DNA of 38,682 nt from Paracoccaceae bacterium (GTDB taxonomy: Bacteria > Pseudomonadota > Alphaproteobacteria > Rhodobacterales > Rhodobacteraceae): NCBI GenBank assembly GCA_947453525.1, contig CANGHD010000013.1, positions 1 to 38,682 on the forward strand. The letters are read 5' to 3'. Position numbers and translations under genes: made by a program. This document shows, piece after piece, positions 6,558 through 15,071 of this stretch. Within the stretch, counting starts at the first letter, position 1. Each line of letters begins with the position of its first letter. The notes beneath the pieces were generated by a model. That model made no database searches. It was given only the letters and a program-made list of their open reading frames with translations, and was not told the DNA's origin.

Positions 6558-8096
6558 ATGCCCGATTCTTCGCCCCTTCGGCAAGGCCATGATCCGGTGC
6601 TGCGGCCCGTTCTGCGGGTTGGCGTACGTGTCGGGGCGCTGACACTGGGCGGCTTGACGCCGCAAGCGGTCCGGCTGTTGGCGGGGCTTTTGGCCGATCC
6701 GGTCCTTGCCGTACGGGTCTTTTCGGTCCCTGCTCCTGAGAGCGAGCCGCTGTCGGCGGCGCTTGGTGCGGTTCTGGCGGCGGAGCGTCTTTTGGTGCCA
6801 GCGCCCCGGCGGACCGCCTTGCCGGACCTGCCCGTGTTCCGGCTTGAACCCGCCGCCGCGGTGCGGGATGCGGCGCTGGATGTCATTCTTGACCTTGGCG
6901 GCGGCGCGGTGGACGACGGCCTTGCCAAGGCTGCGGCGCATGGGCTGTGGCGGGTGGCGGCCGCGCCGCTGCGGGATGTCATCGCGGGCGCCACCTGCAC
7001 CGAGGCGACCTTGCTGCGCCATGGCGGCGGGGTCGGTCCGGCGCGGATCATTGCCCGTGCGGTCTATGACACCAAGCCGCTGGCCACGCACAATGCCGCT
7101 TATGTCTTTGAAAAATCGGCACAGGTGATCCTGCGCGAGGTCAAGCGGCTGGCGCTGCAGGGCGTCGTGGCCGATCTGGGCCCCGAGGTTCTGCCCGCCC
7201 CGGTCACGCCGTCCGGGGCGCGCGCCTATCTGCGGCAAACGGCAGGCAAGACGGTGGAACGGTTGGGCAAATGGGTCGAACGGCGGCGTGGCATTGTCCG
7301 GCAGGGCTTCACGCTGCGGATTGGGCATGGTGCGCCGCTGAACTTCGATCCGGCGGTGGCGCGTCCGGTCAAGATGCCGGAAGGGGGGCTGTGGGCCGAC
7401 CCGTTCCTGATTGCGCAGGACCGGGCGGTGTACTGCTTTTTCGAGGATGTCGACCCGGTGGCGGGACGCGGGCATATCAGCGTGGGCCGGGTCACCGAGG
7501 CCGGACTGGCCGAGGTGCAGGTGGCGCTGAAGATGCCGCACCACATGTCTTATCCTTTCGTCTTTCACCATGACGGCGCGCTGCTGATGATGCCCGAGGT
7601 TCATGCCGCCGGACGGCTGGAAATCTGGCGTTGCACGGGGTTTCCGACCAAATGGGAGCTGTACTCGACCGCCTTCGAGGGCACGCCCGTGGCCGACAGC
7701 ACGCTGTTGGAACGCGACGGTGTCTGGTGGCTGTTCACCCATATCTCGCGCGACAGGTTCGGCGATTTTTGCAGCGATCTGCATGTCTTCCGCGTCGATG
7801 GCCCGCAGCTGACCGGGCTGGTGCCGCACCGGCTGAACCCGGTCGTCACCGATGCCTCGACCGCGCGGGGCGGCGGGCGGATTCATGCGGCGGAGGGGCG
7901 GCTGTTGCGGTTTTCGCAGGACAATTCCGCCGGGTCCTATGGCGGGGCGCTGAACGTGATGGAGATCTTACGGCTGGACCTTGAGCATTACGAGGAACGC
8001 CGCCTGCGCCACATCACGCCTGACTTCGCGCCCGGTCTGTCCGGCACGCATCATTTCGACGCCCTTGACGGCTGGTTCGTCATCGACGTGCGTTAG
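6558..8096 (+). CDS. Formyltransferase-like plus beta-propeller protein (GINT1-like), EPS-associated
   Basis: A 512-residue protein from ATG 6558, chosen for GAGGT at 6544-6548; an ATG at 6486 is possible but lacks a ribosome site. The N-terminal third resembles the nucleotide/cofactor-binding half of formyltransferases in cell-surface clusters (LRVGVRVGAL..., then LDVILDLGGG). The C-terminal part, from about residue 270, has repeated blades with LWADPF, CFFEDV, PFVF, DSTLLE, WWLFTH and GGRIH...RFSQD. These match the propeller found next to glycosyltransferase domains in plant glucosamine inositolphosphorylceramide transferases and in bacterial EPS clusters. It is likely an enzyme that modifies or transfers a sugar. 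The exact reaction is unknown, and calling it a formyltransferase would go beyond the evidence. It converges with the GT4 gene 54 nt away. Confidence 0.6.
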   Translation: MPDSSPLRQGHDPVLRPVLRVGVRVGALTLGGLTPQAVRLLAGLLADPVLAVRVFSVPAPESEPLSAALGAVLAAERLLVPAPRRTALPDLPVFRLEPAAAVRDAALDVILDLGGGAVDDGLAKAAAHGLWRVAAAPLRDVIAGATCTEATLLRHGGGVGPARIIARAVYDTKPLATHNAAYVFEKSAQVILREVKRLALQGVVADLGPEVLPAPVTPSGARAYLRQTAGKTVERLGKWVERRRGIVRQGFTLRIGHGAPLNFDPAVARPVKMPEGGLWADPFLIAQDRAVYCFFEDVDPVAGRGHISVGRVTEAGLAEVQVALKMPHHMSYPFVFHHDGALLMMPEVHAAGRLEIWRCTGFPTKWELYSTAFEGTPVADSTLLERDGVWWLFTHISRDRFGDFCSDLHVFRVDGPQLTGLVPHRLNPVVTDASTARGGGRIHAAEGRLLRFSQDNSAGSYGGALNVMEILRLDLEHYEERRLRHITPDFAPGLSGTHHFDALDGWFVIDVR

Positions 8097-8150
8097 AGCG
8101 GGCTTCGGTCGGGTGACCCCGATTGTGCTGCTCCGGTCATTCGGCTGCGG

Positions 8151-9362
8151 TCATTCTGCGGCGAAACTGGTCTCTGCGGGATCGTCCACGATGCCCATGT
8201 CGTGCAGGACTTGCGTCATCTTGCGGCGGAACACCGGCTCGGCGAAAGTTGCGGCATGGCGGACGAAACGCTGCGGGTCGACATGTTCCAGGCCCGAAGC
8301 CTCGAAGCGTTCGATGGCATCGACAAGGGCCTCGACGCTGGGGTCCTGGAACAGAAGCCCGGTTTCGCCGTTGACCACGGAATCGAGGATACCGCCCCGG
8401 CCATAGGCGATGACCGGGCGGCCCGACGCCATGGCCTCGACCGGGACGATGCCGAAATCCTCTTCGCCCGGAAAGATCAGGGCGCGGCAGCAGGCGAGGT
8501 AGCGGTGCAGACGGTCGTCATCGACGCGGCCCAGAAAGCGGATGTTGGCCTTGGCTTTGCGCTGCAGCTCGGCCTCGGCCTTGTCGGGGCCGCCGATCAC
8601 GAACAGTGGGCGGCCCAGACGGTTGAAGGCCTCGATGGCAAGGTCGGGGCGTTTGTAGGGGGCCAGTTCACCGAGCCAGAGGTAATAGCCGCCGCGCGCC
8701 TCGGGGGCCACGGCATGGAACTTTTGCACCGAAACCGGGGGGTTGATGACATCGGCGTCGCGGCGCCAGTATTTCTGGATGCGGTTGGCGACGTGGCGGG
8801 AATTGGCGATGATGCGGTCGGGGCGTTGGGCGGTCTCGACATCCCAGGTGCGCAGGCGGCGGGCCATGGCGGGCATCAGCCTACGGGTGAGCAACCCGGC
8901 ATTCTCGCGGTAGATCGCATATTGGTCCCAGATATAGCGCATCGGCGAGTGGCAGTAGCACAGATGCGGCACGTCGACGGGGGTGATGACACCTTTGGCC
9001 GGACCCGCCTCGGACGAGAGGACAAGATCGTAGCCGGACAGGTCCAGTTCATCGAGGGCTGCGGGCATGAAGGGCAGGTATTTCTGGTATAGCCGGTCGG
9101 CCATGGGCAGACGGCCCACGGCGGTGGTTATGATCCGGTGGCTGCGCAACTGGGCGCTGATCTTGTCGGGGCTGTAGGCGTGGGTGAAGATATCGGCTTG
9201 GGGAAACAGCAGGCACAGCTGTTCAAGCACCTTTTCTCCACCACGCATGCCAACCAGCCAGTAGTGGATGATGGCGACGCGCAGGTCCGGACGGAGGCCC
9301 GATCCAGTTGCGCTTGGCAGGAAGCGCGCGCCATGTTTTTGCAAGCCTGTCGTCAATGCCAT
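8151..9362 (-). CDS. Glycosyltransferase family 4 protein
   Basis: A 403-residue GT-B enzyme. The N-terminal domain opens with RVAIIHYWLVGMRGGEKVLE (residues about 28-47), including the Gly-rich loop of retaining GT4 enzymes. The donor-binding half has YLWLGELAPYKRPDLAIEAF and the E-x7-E motif in EEDFGIVPVEAM. It should transfer a sugar from a nucleotide donor to the growing EPS repeat unit on the cytoplasmic face. The ATG at 9362 has AAAGGAGG only 2 nt upstream. The first 26 residues are not conserved-looking and overlap the 3' end of the upstream Wzc-like gene by 140 nt in another frame, which is unusual. There is no better start before the conserved fold. Confidence 0.88.
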   Translation of the reverse strand: MALTTGLQKHGARFLPSATGSGLRPDLRVAIIHYWLVGMRGGEKVLEQLCLLFPQADIFTHAYSPDKISAQLRSHRIITTAVGRLPMADRLYQKYLPFMPAALDELDLSGYDLVLSSEAGPAKGVITPVDVPHLCYCHSPMRYIWDQYAIYRENAGLLTRRLMPAMARRLRTWDVETAQRPDRIIANSRHVANRIQKYWRRDADVINPPVSVQKFHAVAPEARGGYYLWLGELAPYKRPDLAIEAFNRLGRPLFVIGGPDKAEAELQRKAKANIRFLGRVDDDRLHRYLACCRALIFPGEEDFGIVPVEAMASGRPVIAYGRGGILDSVVNGETGLLFQDPSVEALVDAIERFEASGLEHVDPQRFVRHAATFAEPVFRRKMTQVLHDMGIVDDPAETSFAAE

Positions 9363-11550
9363 ACCCTCCTTTGGACGGGTCAGAGGATTTGCCGGGATCG
9401 ACCCGGTTCAGGATCAGCCCCCGGACTTCGATGCCCATCTCACTCAATGTCGTCAGGCCACGCTGAACCGCATCGCGTGGCGTCTGGTCACAGCTGACCA
9501 GAAAGAAATTCGTCTCGACCTCTTGCGCCACGATCAGCGCGTCGGGCACCGCCAACAGGGCCGGGGCGTCGACGATCACGAAATCATAAGAGCGTTCCAG
9601 TTCGCGCAGGACTTGTCCGAGCCATGTGACCGACAACGCATCGGCGCCCAGCCGCAAGGGCTCCTTGGCGGCCAGAACGTCGAAGTTGCAGCCGGGCGGG
9701 CGGCAGATCGCCTCAGGGAGGTCGCATTTGTATTCGATGTAATCGCCGAAATCGCGCGCCTGTCCCAGCCGGCCACCCAAGGCGTTCAGCACCATCGGAC
9801 GCCGCAGGTCGCAGTCGACGATAATGGCGCTGCGGCCGGAGAGCGAGGCCATCTGGGTCAGCGCCAACGCCGTGGTCGTCTTGCCATCGCCCGGTGCCGC
9901 ACCGAGGATCAGCACGCTTTGGCCGCGCCCGACGGCGGGCCGCCGCAGGGTCAGGGCGGTGCGCAGCAGGCGGATGCGCTCGGCATAGACGGAATGCGGA
10001 TTGTCGCGCAGATCGGCCAGCATCTCTTTGGTGTCCTGCCAGGCCTCGTCGGGCAGGGCTGTCAGCACGGGCAGGCCGATGACTGCGCCGAGTTCACGCG
10101 AAGAGCGGAAGGTGGTCGGCGCCATCTCGCGGAACAGGACCCATGCCGCGACAAGCGAGGCGGTCACGGTGGCCGCAAGGCTGGCCAGCAGGGTGGGACG
10201 GGGGGCCGAGGGCGCCTCGGGCAGCATGGCGCGTTCGACCAGAACCGAGTCGGGCTGTTGCAGTTCCTTTTGTGCGCGGGTTTCGGCGATGCGCGACAGA
10301 AAGGATTCGTAGGTCTGGCGGGCGGCATCGGCCTCGCGGTTCAACTGGCGCAGGCCCAACTGGCTGTTGGTCATGGTCATGACCTTGGCCTCCAGAGCCC
10401 GGATGCCGGATTCGATGCCCGCCTCGCGGTTGCGGGCCAGATCGACATCGCTGCGCCCGGCGGTGATGGCGGTTTCCAGTTCGCCCTGCATGGCGCTGCG
10501 GACTTCGTCGAGCTTGGTCTGGATCTCGACCCGGCGCGACTGCTTGGAATCATAGGTGCGGGCCCAGACCGCGTCGTCCTGCTGCAGTTTCAGCCGTTGG
10601 GCGGCAAGATCCAGCATGGCCGGGGTCTTGATGATCGAGGCGGCGGCGTCGATGTCGTTCGACGCCTGCACATCGGTCAACTGATTGAGCCGCGCTTCGG
10701 CTTCGACCCGGGCGGAATGGACCGAGGCCAGTTGGGCGTTCAGGTCTCCCAGTTGCTTGGAGACATTTTCCAGCGTGCCGCCATCGTCGATCAGGCTCTT
10801 GGCCTGATACTGCGCCACCGCACGTTCGGATGTTTCGACCTGTTGGCGCAGGTTGGTCAACTGGTCTTCCAGCCATGTCGTGGCGCGGACCACAGTCGAG
10901 CGGCGGCTTTCCAGTTGCAGCGCAATATAAGCGTCGGCCAGCCCATTGGCGACGTCACGCGCAAGGGTCGGGTCGGCCGAATCGACCCGGATGACCATCA
11001 GATAGCTGTTGGGCTCGACATAGGCGGTGCGGATGTTGCGCACCGCTTCGACCAGACGCGGTTCCCGGCTGAGGTCTGCATCGGCACCCTGAGCCGGTTC
11101 TGGCGCAGTTGAGAAGAGCAAAGCGAACAGGCCCTTCATCTGCGAGACCAGCGACTTTGGCTTCAGCGCCGGGTCCAGAAGATCGCGTTCGTGCGGGGTC
11201 AGACCGCCCAACATCTTTTCGATCACGAGGTTGGATTGCAGAACTCCGACCTCGCTGTTCACGATCTGCTCGCTGGGGGTGACGTCGGCCACCACCTCGT
11301 TGCGGGCCACGATCTGGGCCTTGCGGGTGTCCAGCATCAACTTGCTGTAGACGGTGTAGGTCGGCGTGACCTGCAGCATCATCAGCCAGACCAAGAGGCC
11401 CATGCCGACCGACAGACCGGCGATTTTCCAGCGCCCGTGCCAGAGGGCCGAAAGCAGGGTCTGCGTCTCAATTGCGTCGAAATCATGCGATGTCGGCGAC
11501 GTCCTGGCGCGCGACGACAGCGTCTGAAATCGGGCGGCGCGGGCGTTCAT
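9223..11550 (-). CDS. Polysaccharide co-polymerase/BY-kinase (Wzc/ExoP-like)
   Basis: A 775-residue inner-membrane protein. ATG 11550 has GAGGAA upstream; the frame is open to 11757, but that part looks non-coding. Order: cytoplasmic N-terminus, first membrane helix (about 41-61), Wzz-type periplasmic domain with long coiled coil, second helix (LLASLAATVTASLVAAWVLF), then a kinase domain with Walker A GAAPGDGKTT (550-559), Walker A' IIVDCDLRRP (576-585) and Walker B FVIVDAP (657-663). Such proteins set EPS chain length and couple polymerisation to export. The usual Tyr-rich tail is missing: only one Tyr (KGGYG) lies in the last 60 residues, so control by tail phosphorylation may be reduced or different. 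No Wza-type export lipoprotein is in the window. Confidence 0.9.
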   Translation of the reverse strand: MNARAARFQTLSSRARTSPTSHDFDAIETQTLLSALWHGRWKIAGLSVGMGLLVWLMMLQVTPTYTVYSKLMLDTRKAQIVARNEVVADVTPSEQIVNSEVGVLQSNLVIEKMLGGLTPHERDLLDPALKPKSLVSQMKGLFALLFSTAPEPAQGADADLSREPRLVEAVRNIRTAYVEPNSYLMVIRVDSADPTLARDVANGLADAYIALQLESRRSTVVRATTWLEDQLTNLRQQVETSERAVAQYQAKSLIDDGGTLENVSKQLGDLNAQLASVHSARVEAEARLNQLTDVQASNDIDAAASIIKTPAMLDLAAQRLKLQQDDAVWARTYDSKQSRRVEIQTKLDEVRSAMQGELETAITAGRSDVDLARNREAGIESGIRALEAKVMTMTNSQLGLRQLNREADAARQTYESFLSRIAETRAQKELQQPDSVLVERAMLPEAPSAPRPTLLASLAATVTASLVAAWVLFREMAPTTFRSSRELGAVIGLPVLTALPDEAWQDTKEMLADLRDNPHSVYAERIRLLRTALTLRRPAVGRGQSVLILGAAPGDGKTTTALALTQMASLSGRSAIIVDCDLRRPMVLNALGGRLGQARDFGDYIEYKCDLPEAICRPPGCNFDVLAAKEPLRLGADALSVTWLGQVLRELERSYDFVIVDAPALLAVPDALIVAQEVETNFFLVSCDQTPRDAVQRGLTTLSEMGIEVRGLILNRVDPGKSSDPSKGGYGIDDRLAKTWRALPAKRNWIGPPSGPARRHHPLLAGWHAWWRKGA

Positions 11551-11897
11551 TCCAAATTCCTCACCTAACAGCCGCACCAGACAAGCGACGGGATTCCCCT
11601 TCGAATCCTGTCTTGCGGGCCTCGCAACGACACTGCCCCCACTGTCCAGACGACACTCCGCACTAGGCAGACTTTTTGTCAAATCCTTGGCAAATTTGCG
11701 GTTAATTTGGCTTGGTTCCTCTGAACAATCCGGGGCCTTTGTGGCCATTGTTTTCAAGGAGGGAAGAGCGGCGAAATATGCGCTGCGTCGGTTTTAAGCT
11801 TCCTTCCAATCGATTCGAAATGGTGGCAGGGTGTTGCAAAACGCGCCGATGAATCTGTCATCCTTGGCGCGGATCTTCGTTCAGGCCAAGCCACGTC
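11551..11897. other. Divergent intergenic region between the Wzc-like and Wzy-like genes
   Basis: This 347-nt stretch separates two divergent EPS operons and should hold both promoters. A good -35 (TTGACA on the minus strand at 11682-11677) lacks a convincing -10 at 16-18 nt. The middle part is locally AT-rich (11670-11760). I see no convincing gene in it; open frames on both strands are unlike coding sequence. Confidence 0.5.
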
Positions 11898-13316
11898 ATG
11901 CAGTTCTTGCCCAGCACCCCCATTGCCCTTGCGATGATCGGCATTCTGCTGATGATCGGCCTGCGGCGCGGATTGTGGGTGTTTTTCGCCATGATGCCCT
12001 TGGGGGCTGCGGCGGCGTTCAATTTGCCTGCGGTCGGCAATGCCTCGTTCGGGATCAAGGAACTGGCGGTGATCGTCGTGCTGGGTCTGGTGATGGCACA
12101 ACCGCGTGGGCTGGACAATCTGCTGGGCACGCTGCGGATGGGCCAGCCGGGCGGGATTGCGCTGGCGTTGCTGGTCTATTGCATCCTGTCGGCGCTGTGG
12201 GTGCCGTCGGTGTTCAGTGGCGCGACCGAGGTTTTCACCATCTCGCGCAGCGCCAATGTCAACGGCATCCGGTCCATTCCGCTGGGGCCGACCTCGGGCA
12301 ACCTGACCCAGTTGTTCACCCTGTCGTTGAGCCTTGCGGCCTTTCTGGCGATGGCCACCAACAGCCGGATGGACCCCGACCCGCAGCGCGTCGAAAAAGC
12401 GATGGCCGTGGCCACCGGGTTGAACGTGGCGCTGGGGCTGATCGACATCGGCAGCGCCTCGGTTGGGGCGTCGCATCTGATGGATGTGCTGCGGACGGCC
12501 AATTACTCGATCCTGTCGGAGGCCAAGATGATGGGGTTCAAGCGGATGATCGGCGGGTTTCCCGAGGCGTCGAGTTTCGGGAGCTTCTCGATGGGGCTGT
12601 TCGGATTCTGGTTGCACCGCTGTCTCTTGGAGCCGAAATCGCGGCTGGCCCTGACGATGGTGGCGACCGCGTTCTTCTGCGTGGTACGCTCAACCTCATC
12701 CGCCGCCTATGTGGCGCTGGTGGTCTTCATCGGGGTTTATGCGCTTTATGGTGCCGCGACGCGTGTGGGCTCGGTGCTGACGCGGCAGATCGTGATCACG
12801 GCGATCCTGGGCGGGCTCTTGATCTGGCACGCGATGATCCTGATTTATGCCACCTATGAGTTGGTGGAGCCGGTCACGGCGTTTCTGAACGAAACCCTGT
12901 TTGACAAGCTGGGATCGGATTCAGGCGTCGAGCGGATGAGCTGGAACGCGCAGGCGTTGAAGAACCTGACCGACACTTGGCTGATCGGGGCGGGTCTGGG
13001 CAGTGCGCGGGCGTCGAACTGGCTGCTCAGCAGTCTGGGCAGCATCGGGGTGCCGGGCACGGCGCTGTTCGCGGCCTTCCTGATCGCGGTGTTCCGTATG
13101 CAGGTCCGCGCGGCGGGCACGGCGGCGGACATGACCGTGCAGGCGCTGAAATGGGGCTGTGTCGCCACTTTGGTGACCGAGATTCTGATCGCCTCGACGC
13201 CCAATCTGGGAGTGTTTTTCTTTGCGATGGCGGGCCTTGCCACCGGGCTGGCCCGGTCGACCCAAGGCGAGGCGGCCAAGCCCGCGCCGGGCTTTGTGCG
13301 GGGGCGCGCGGCATGA
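11898..13316 (+). CDS. O-antigen/EPS polymerase-like membrane protein (Wzy/ligase superfamily)
   Basis: A 472-residue integral membrane protein with about 10-12 hydrophobic segments, for example IALAMIGILLMIGL near the start, IVITAILGGLLIWHAMIL in the middle and LIASTPNLGVFFFAMAGLATGL near the end. A larger polar loop (about 330-375) contains FDKLGSDSGVERMSW, consistent with the periplasmic loop of O-antigen ligase/polymerase proteins. It should polymerise lipid-linked EPS repeat units in the periplasm. Its stop overlaps the next ATG (ATGA, 13313-13316), so it is coupled to the secreted glycosidase gene. Sequence in this family drifts fast, so Wzy versus ligase is not settled. Confidence 0.8.
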   Translation: MQFLPSTPIALAMIGILLMIGLRRGLWVFFAMMPLGAAAAFNLPAVGNASFGIKELAVIVVLGLVMAQPRGLDNLLGTLRMGQPGGIALALLVYCILSALWVPSVFSGATEVFTISRSANVNGIRSIPLGPTSGNLTQLFTLSLSLAAFLAMATNSRMDPDPQRVEKAMAVATGLNVALGLIDIGSASVGASHLMDVLRTANYSILSEAKMMGFKRMIGGFPEASSFGSFSMGLFGFWLHRCLLEPKSRLALTMVATAFFCVVRSTSSAAYVALVVFIGVYALYGAATRVGSVLTRQIVITAILGGLLIWHAMILIYATYELVEPVTAFLNETLFDKLGSDSGVERMSWNAQALKNLTDTWLIGAGLGSARASNWLLSSLGSIGVPGTALFAAFLIAVFRMQVRAAGTAADMTVQALKWGCVATLVTEILIASTPNLGVFFFAMAGLATGLARSTQGEAAKPAPGFVRGRAA

Positions 13317-14980
13317 GGCTGGCGGCGGCTTCGGTGTTCGGGCTGGTGATGGCCTTGCCTGATGCGGGTCAGGCCTATGATGCGGTGCTGAAGGGGCCGC
13401 GACTGGGGGCCGCGACCGATCTGGGGCAGACATGGAACCAAGCGGTGCTGACGGGGGCTGCGGCGCTGCATCTGGGGGTACTGCGCGACGAGGTTTTCTG
13501 GGAGGGCGTCGAAACCGACCGGGGCCGCTTTGTCTTTGACACGCCGCGCACGACCTATCCTGACCTGCTGCCGGAGCTGGGCGCCGCTCTGATGTTTCTG
13601 GTCAACAATCCGCATCCCGGCCATGACGGCGGCACGACGCCGTGGACCGAGGCGGGGGTGCGGGCTTTCGCCCGCTACACCGCCGAGGTGCTGCGGCGCT
13701 TTCCGGACATTGGCATCATCGAGGTTGGCAACGAAATGAACTCGCAGACCTTCGCCTGGGGACCGGGGTGGGAGGGGCCGATCGAGGTGCGGGCGGCCAG
13801 TTACGTGCGGCTGCTGGCGGCCACCGCGCAGGCGGCACGGGCGGAGAGGCCGGGGGTGGAAGTTCTGGGCGGAGCGGCGCATTCGATCCCGATTGCGTGG
13901 TTTCGCGCGATCTTTGCGCTGGGGGCTGCGGCCTATATGGATGGTTTGGTGATCCATCCCTACACCGTGCCGCCCGAGCAGTTGGCGCGCCAGATTGCCC
14001 TGTTGCGTCACGAGGTGCCGCAGACGATGGATATGCCGATTGCCGTGACGGAGTTCGGGCTGAAGGACGCGGGGCTGGCTCCGGCCTATCTGGTAAAATC
14101 CTATTGCCAGCAGGCGATTTCTGGCGTGACGGAGGCGGTCTGGTATCCCTTGGACCCAAGGGGCGACGGGTTGGCGGCCTTGATGACGGCGGATGGCAGC
14201 CTGACCCCGGTGGGCGAGACCTTTCGCTTTCTGCGGGCCAATTTCGAGGGGCAAGTGGCCGAGGCCGTGGCGCCGGATCCTTTCACCTATGGCTGCCGGT
14301 TCGGGGCAGACAAGATGGTGTTGTGGGGCGCGCCGCGCGATGTGACGCTTGCGGCGGGGGTGCGGGTGCTGGACCTGTCGGGCAGCACTTTGCCCGCGAC
14401 GGCGGTGCGGCTGTCGCCCGATGTTCCGCTGATCCTAGACGGTGGCTCCGTCTTATTACGGCTGGGCGACGCGGTGCGGCTTGGGCCGAATGGCATTCTT
14501 GCCGACAGCCGGGATCAATTCGCCTATCCGGGCACCGGTGCGCCAGACCCGTTCGAGCGGCTGGTGCGGCAGGGTGGTGCGCAGACCCCATTGCTGATGC
14601 GTCCGGGGCAGGAGCGTGACGGGGTGCCGTGGACGCCCTATCTTGGCACGGATATCGACGGGGTGGCGCGGGCCTCGGCGGATTGGGTGCTGCCCTCTGA
14701 CCCGCCGGCAGGGCCGATCGAGATCGTCTACAGATTCCGCGTGCCGCGCGCGGTGACGGTGGTGGCCGAGGTGCGGCTGGCGCCCTGGGACGGCGGGGTG
14801 ACGCTGACGGTCCGCGTGAACGGACGGGACTTGCGTCGGGTGGCGGTGACGCAGGCGCAGACCCTGACGCTGGAGGCGCTGGCGCTGGTGGCGGGGGATG
14901 TGATCGAGGTCGTGGCCGCGCCGAATGGCAGTGGCGGCGGGTCGGGATTGCGGGTGATCCTGCATGAGGCTTCGGGGTGA
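13313..14980 (+). CDS. Secreted glycoside hydrolase-like protein (GH39/PslG-like, clan GH-A)
   Basis: A 555-residue protein with a signal peptide (1-21, ending GQA). A (beta/alpha)8 barrel follows, with the clan GH-A acid/base Asn140-Glu141 (IIEVGNEM), a nucleophile candidate Glu247 (AVTEFG) and VIHPY at 213-217. Residues after about 460 form a beta-rich module that may bind sugar. Periplasmic GH39 enzymes such as PslG, found in EPS operons, cut their own polymer and affect chain release. That role fits here: the gene overlaps the Wzy-like gene by 4 nt and precedes a glycosyltransferase. The frame is open 336 nt further upstream, but the ATG with a signal peptide is clearly the start. Confidence 0.8.
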   Translation: MRLAAASVFGLVMALPDAGQAYDAVLKGPRLGAATDLGQTWNQAVLTGAAALHLGVLRDEVFWEGVETDRGRFVFDTPRTTYPDLLPELGAALMFLVNNPHPGHDGGTTPWTEAGVRAFARYTAEVLRRFPDIGIIEVGNEMNSQTFAWGPGWEGPIEVRAASYVRLLAATAQAARAERPGVEVLGGAAHSIPIAWFRAIFALGAAAYMDGLVIHPYTVPPEQLARQIALLRHEVPQTMDMPIAVTEFGLKDAGLAPAYLVKSYCQQAISGVTEAVWYPLDPRGDGLAALMTADGSLTPVGETFRFLRANFEGQVAEAVAPDPFTYGCRFGADKMVLWGAPRDVTLAAGVRVLDLSGSTLPATAVRLSPDVPLILDGGSVLLRLGDAVRLGPNGILADSRDQFAYPGTGAPDPFERLVRQGGAQTPLLMRPGQERDGVPWTPYLGTDIDGVARASADWVLPSDPPAGPIEIVYRFRVPRAVTVVAEVRLAPWDGGVTLTVRVNGRDLRRVAVTQAQTLTLEALALVAGDVIEVVAAPNGSGGGSGLRVILHEASG

Positions 14981-15071
14981 GGACAAAGCCTGCCGCCGAA
15001 ATGCCATCGTTCCGCCCCGAATGGCTGCAATGGACCGACACAAAGCGCCGCACGATTTGGACGGGACCGGG

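Noticed and set aside
8132-8160. Short direct repeat GGTCATTC at the GT4 3' end
   Set aside because: Two copies of about 8 nt around the stop codon; too short to mean more than a local slippage event.
11754-12617. A 287-codon minus-strand frame reaching into the Wzc/Wzy gap
   Set aside because: Mostly antisense to the Wzy-like gene, His/Gln/Arg-rich, no domain.
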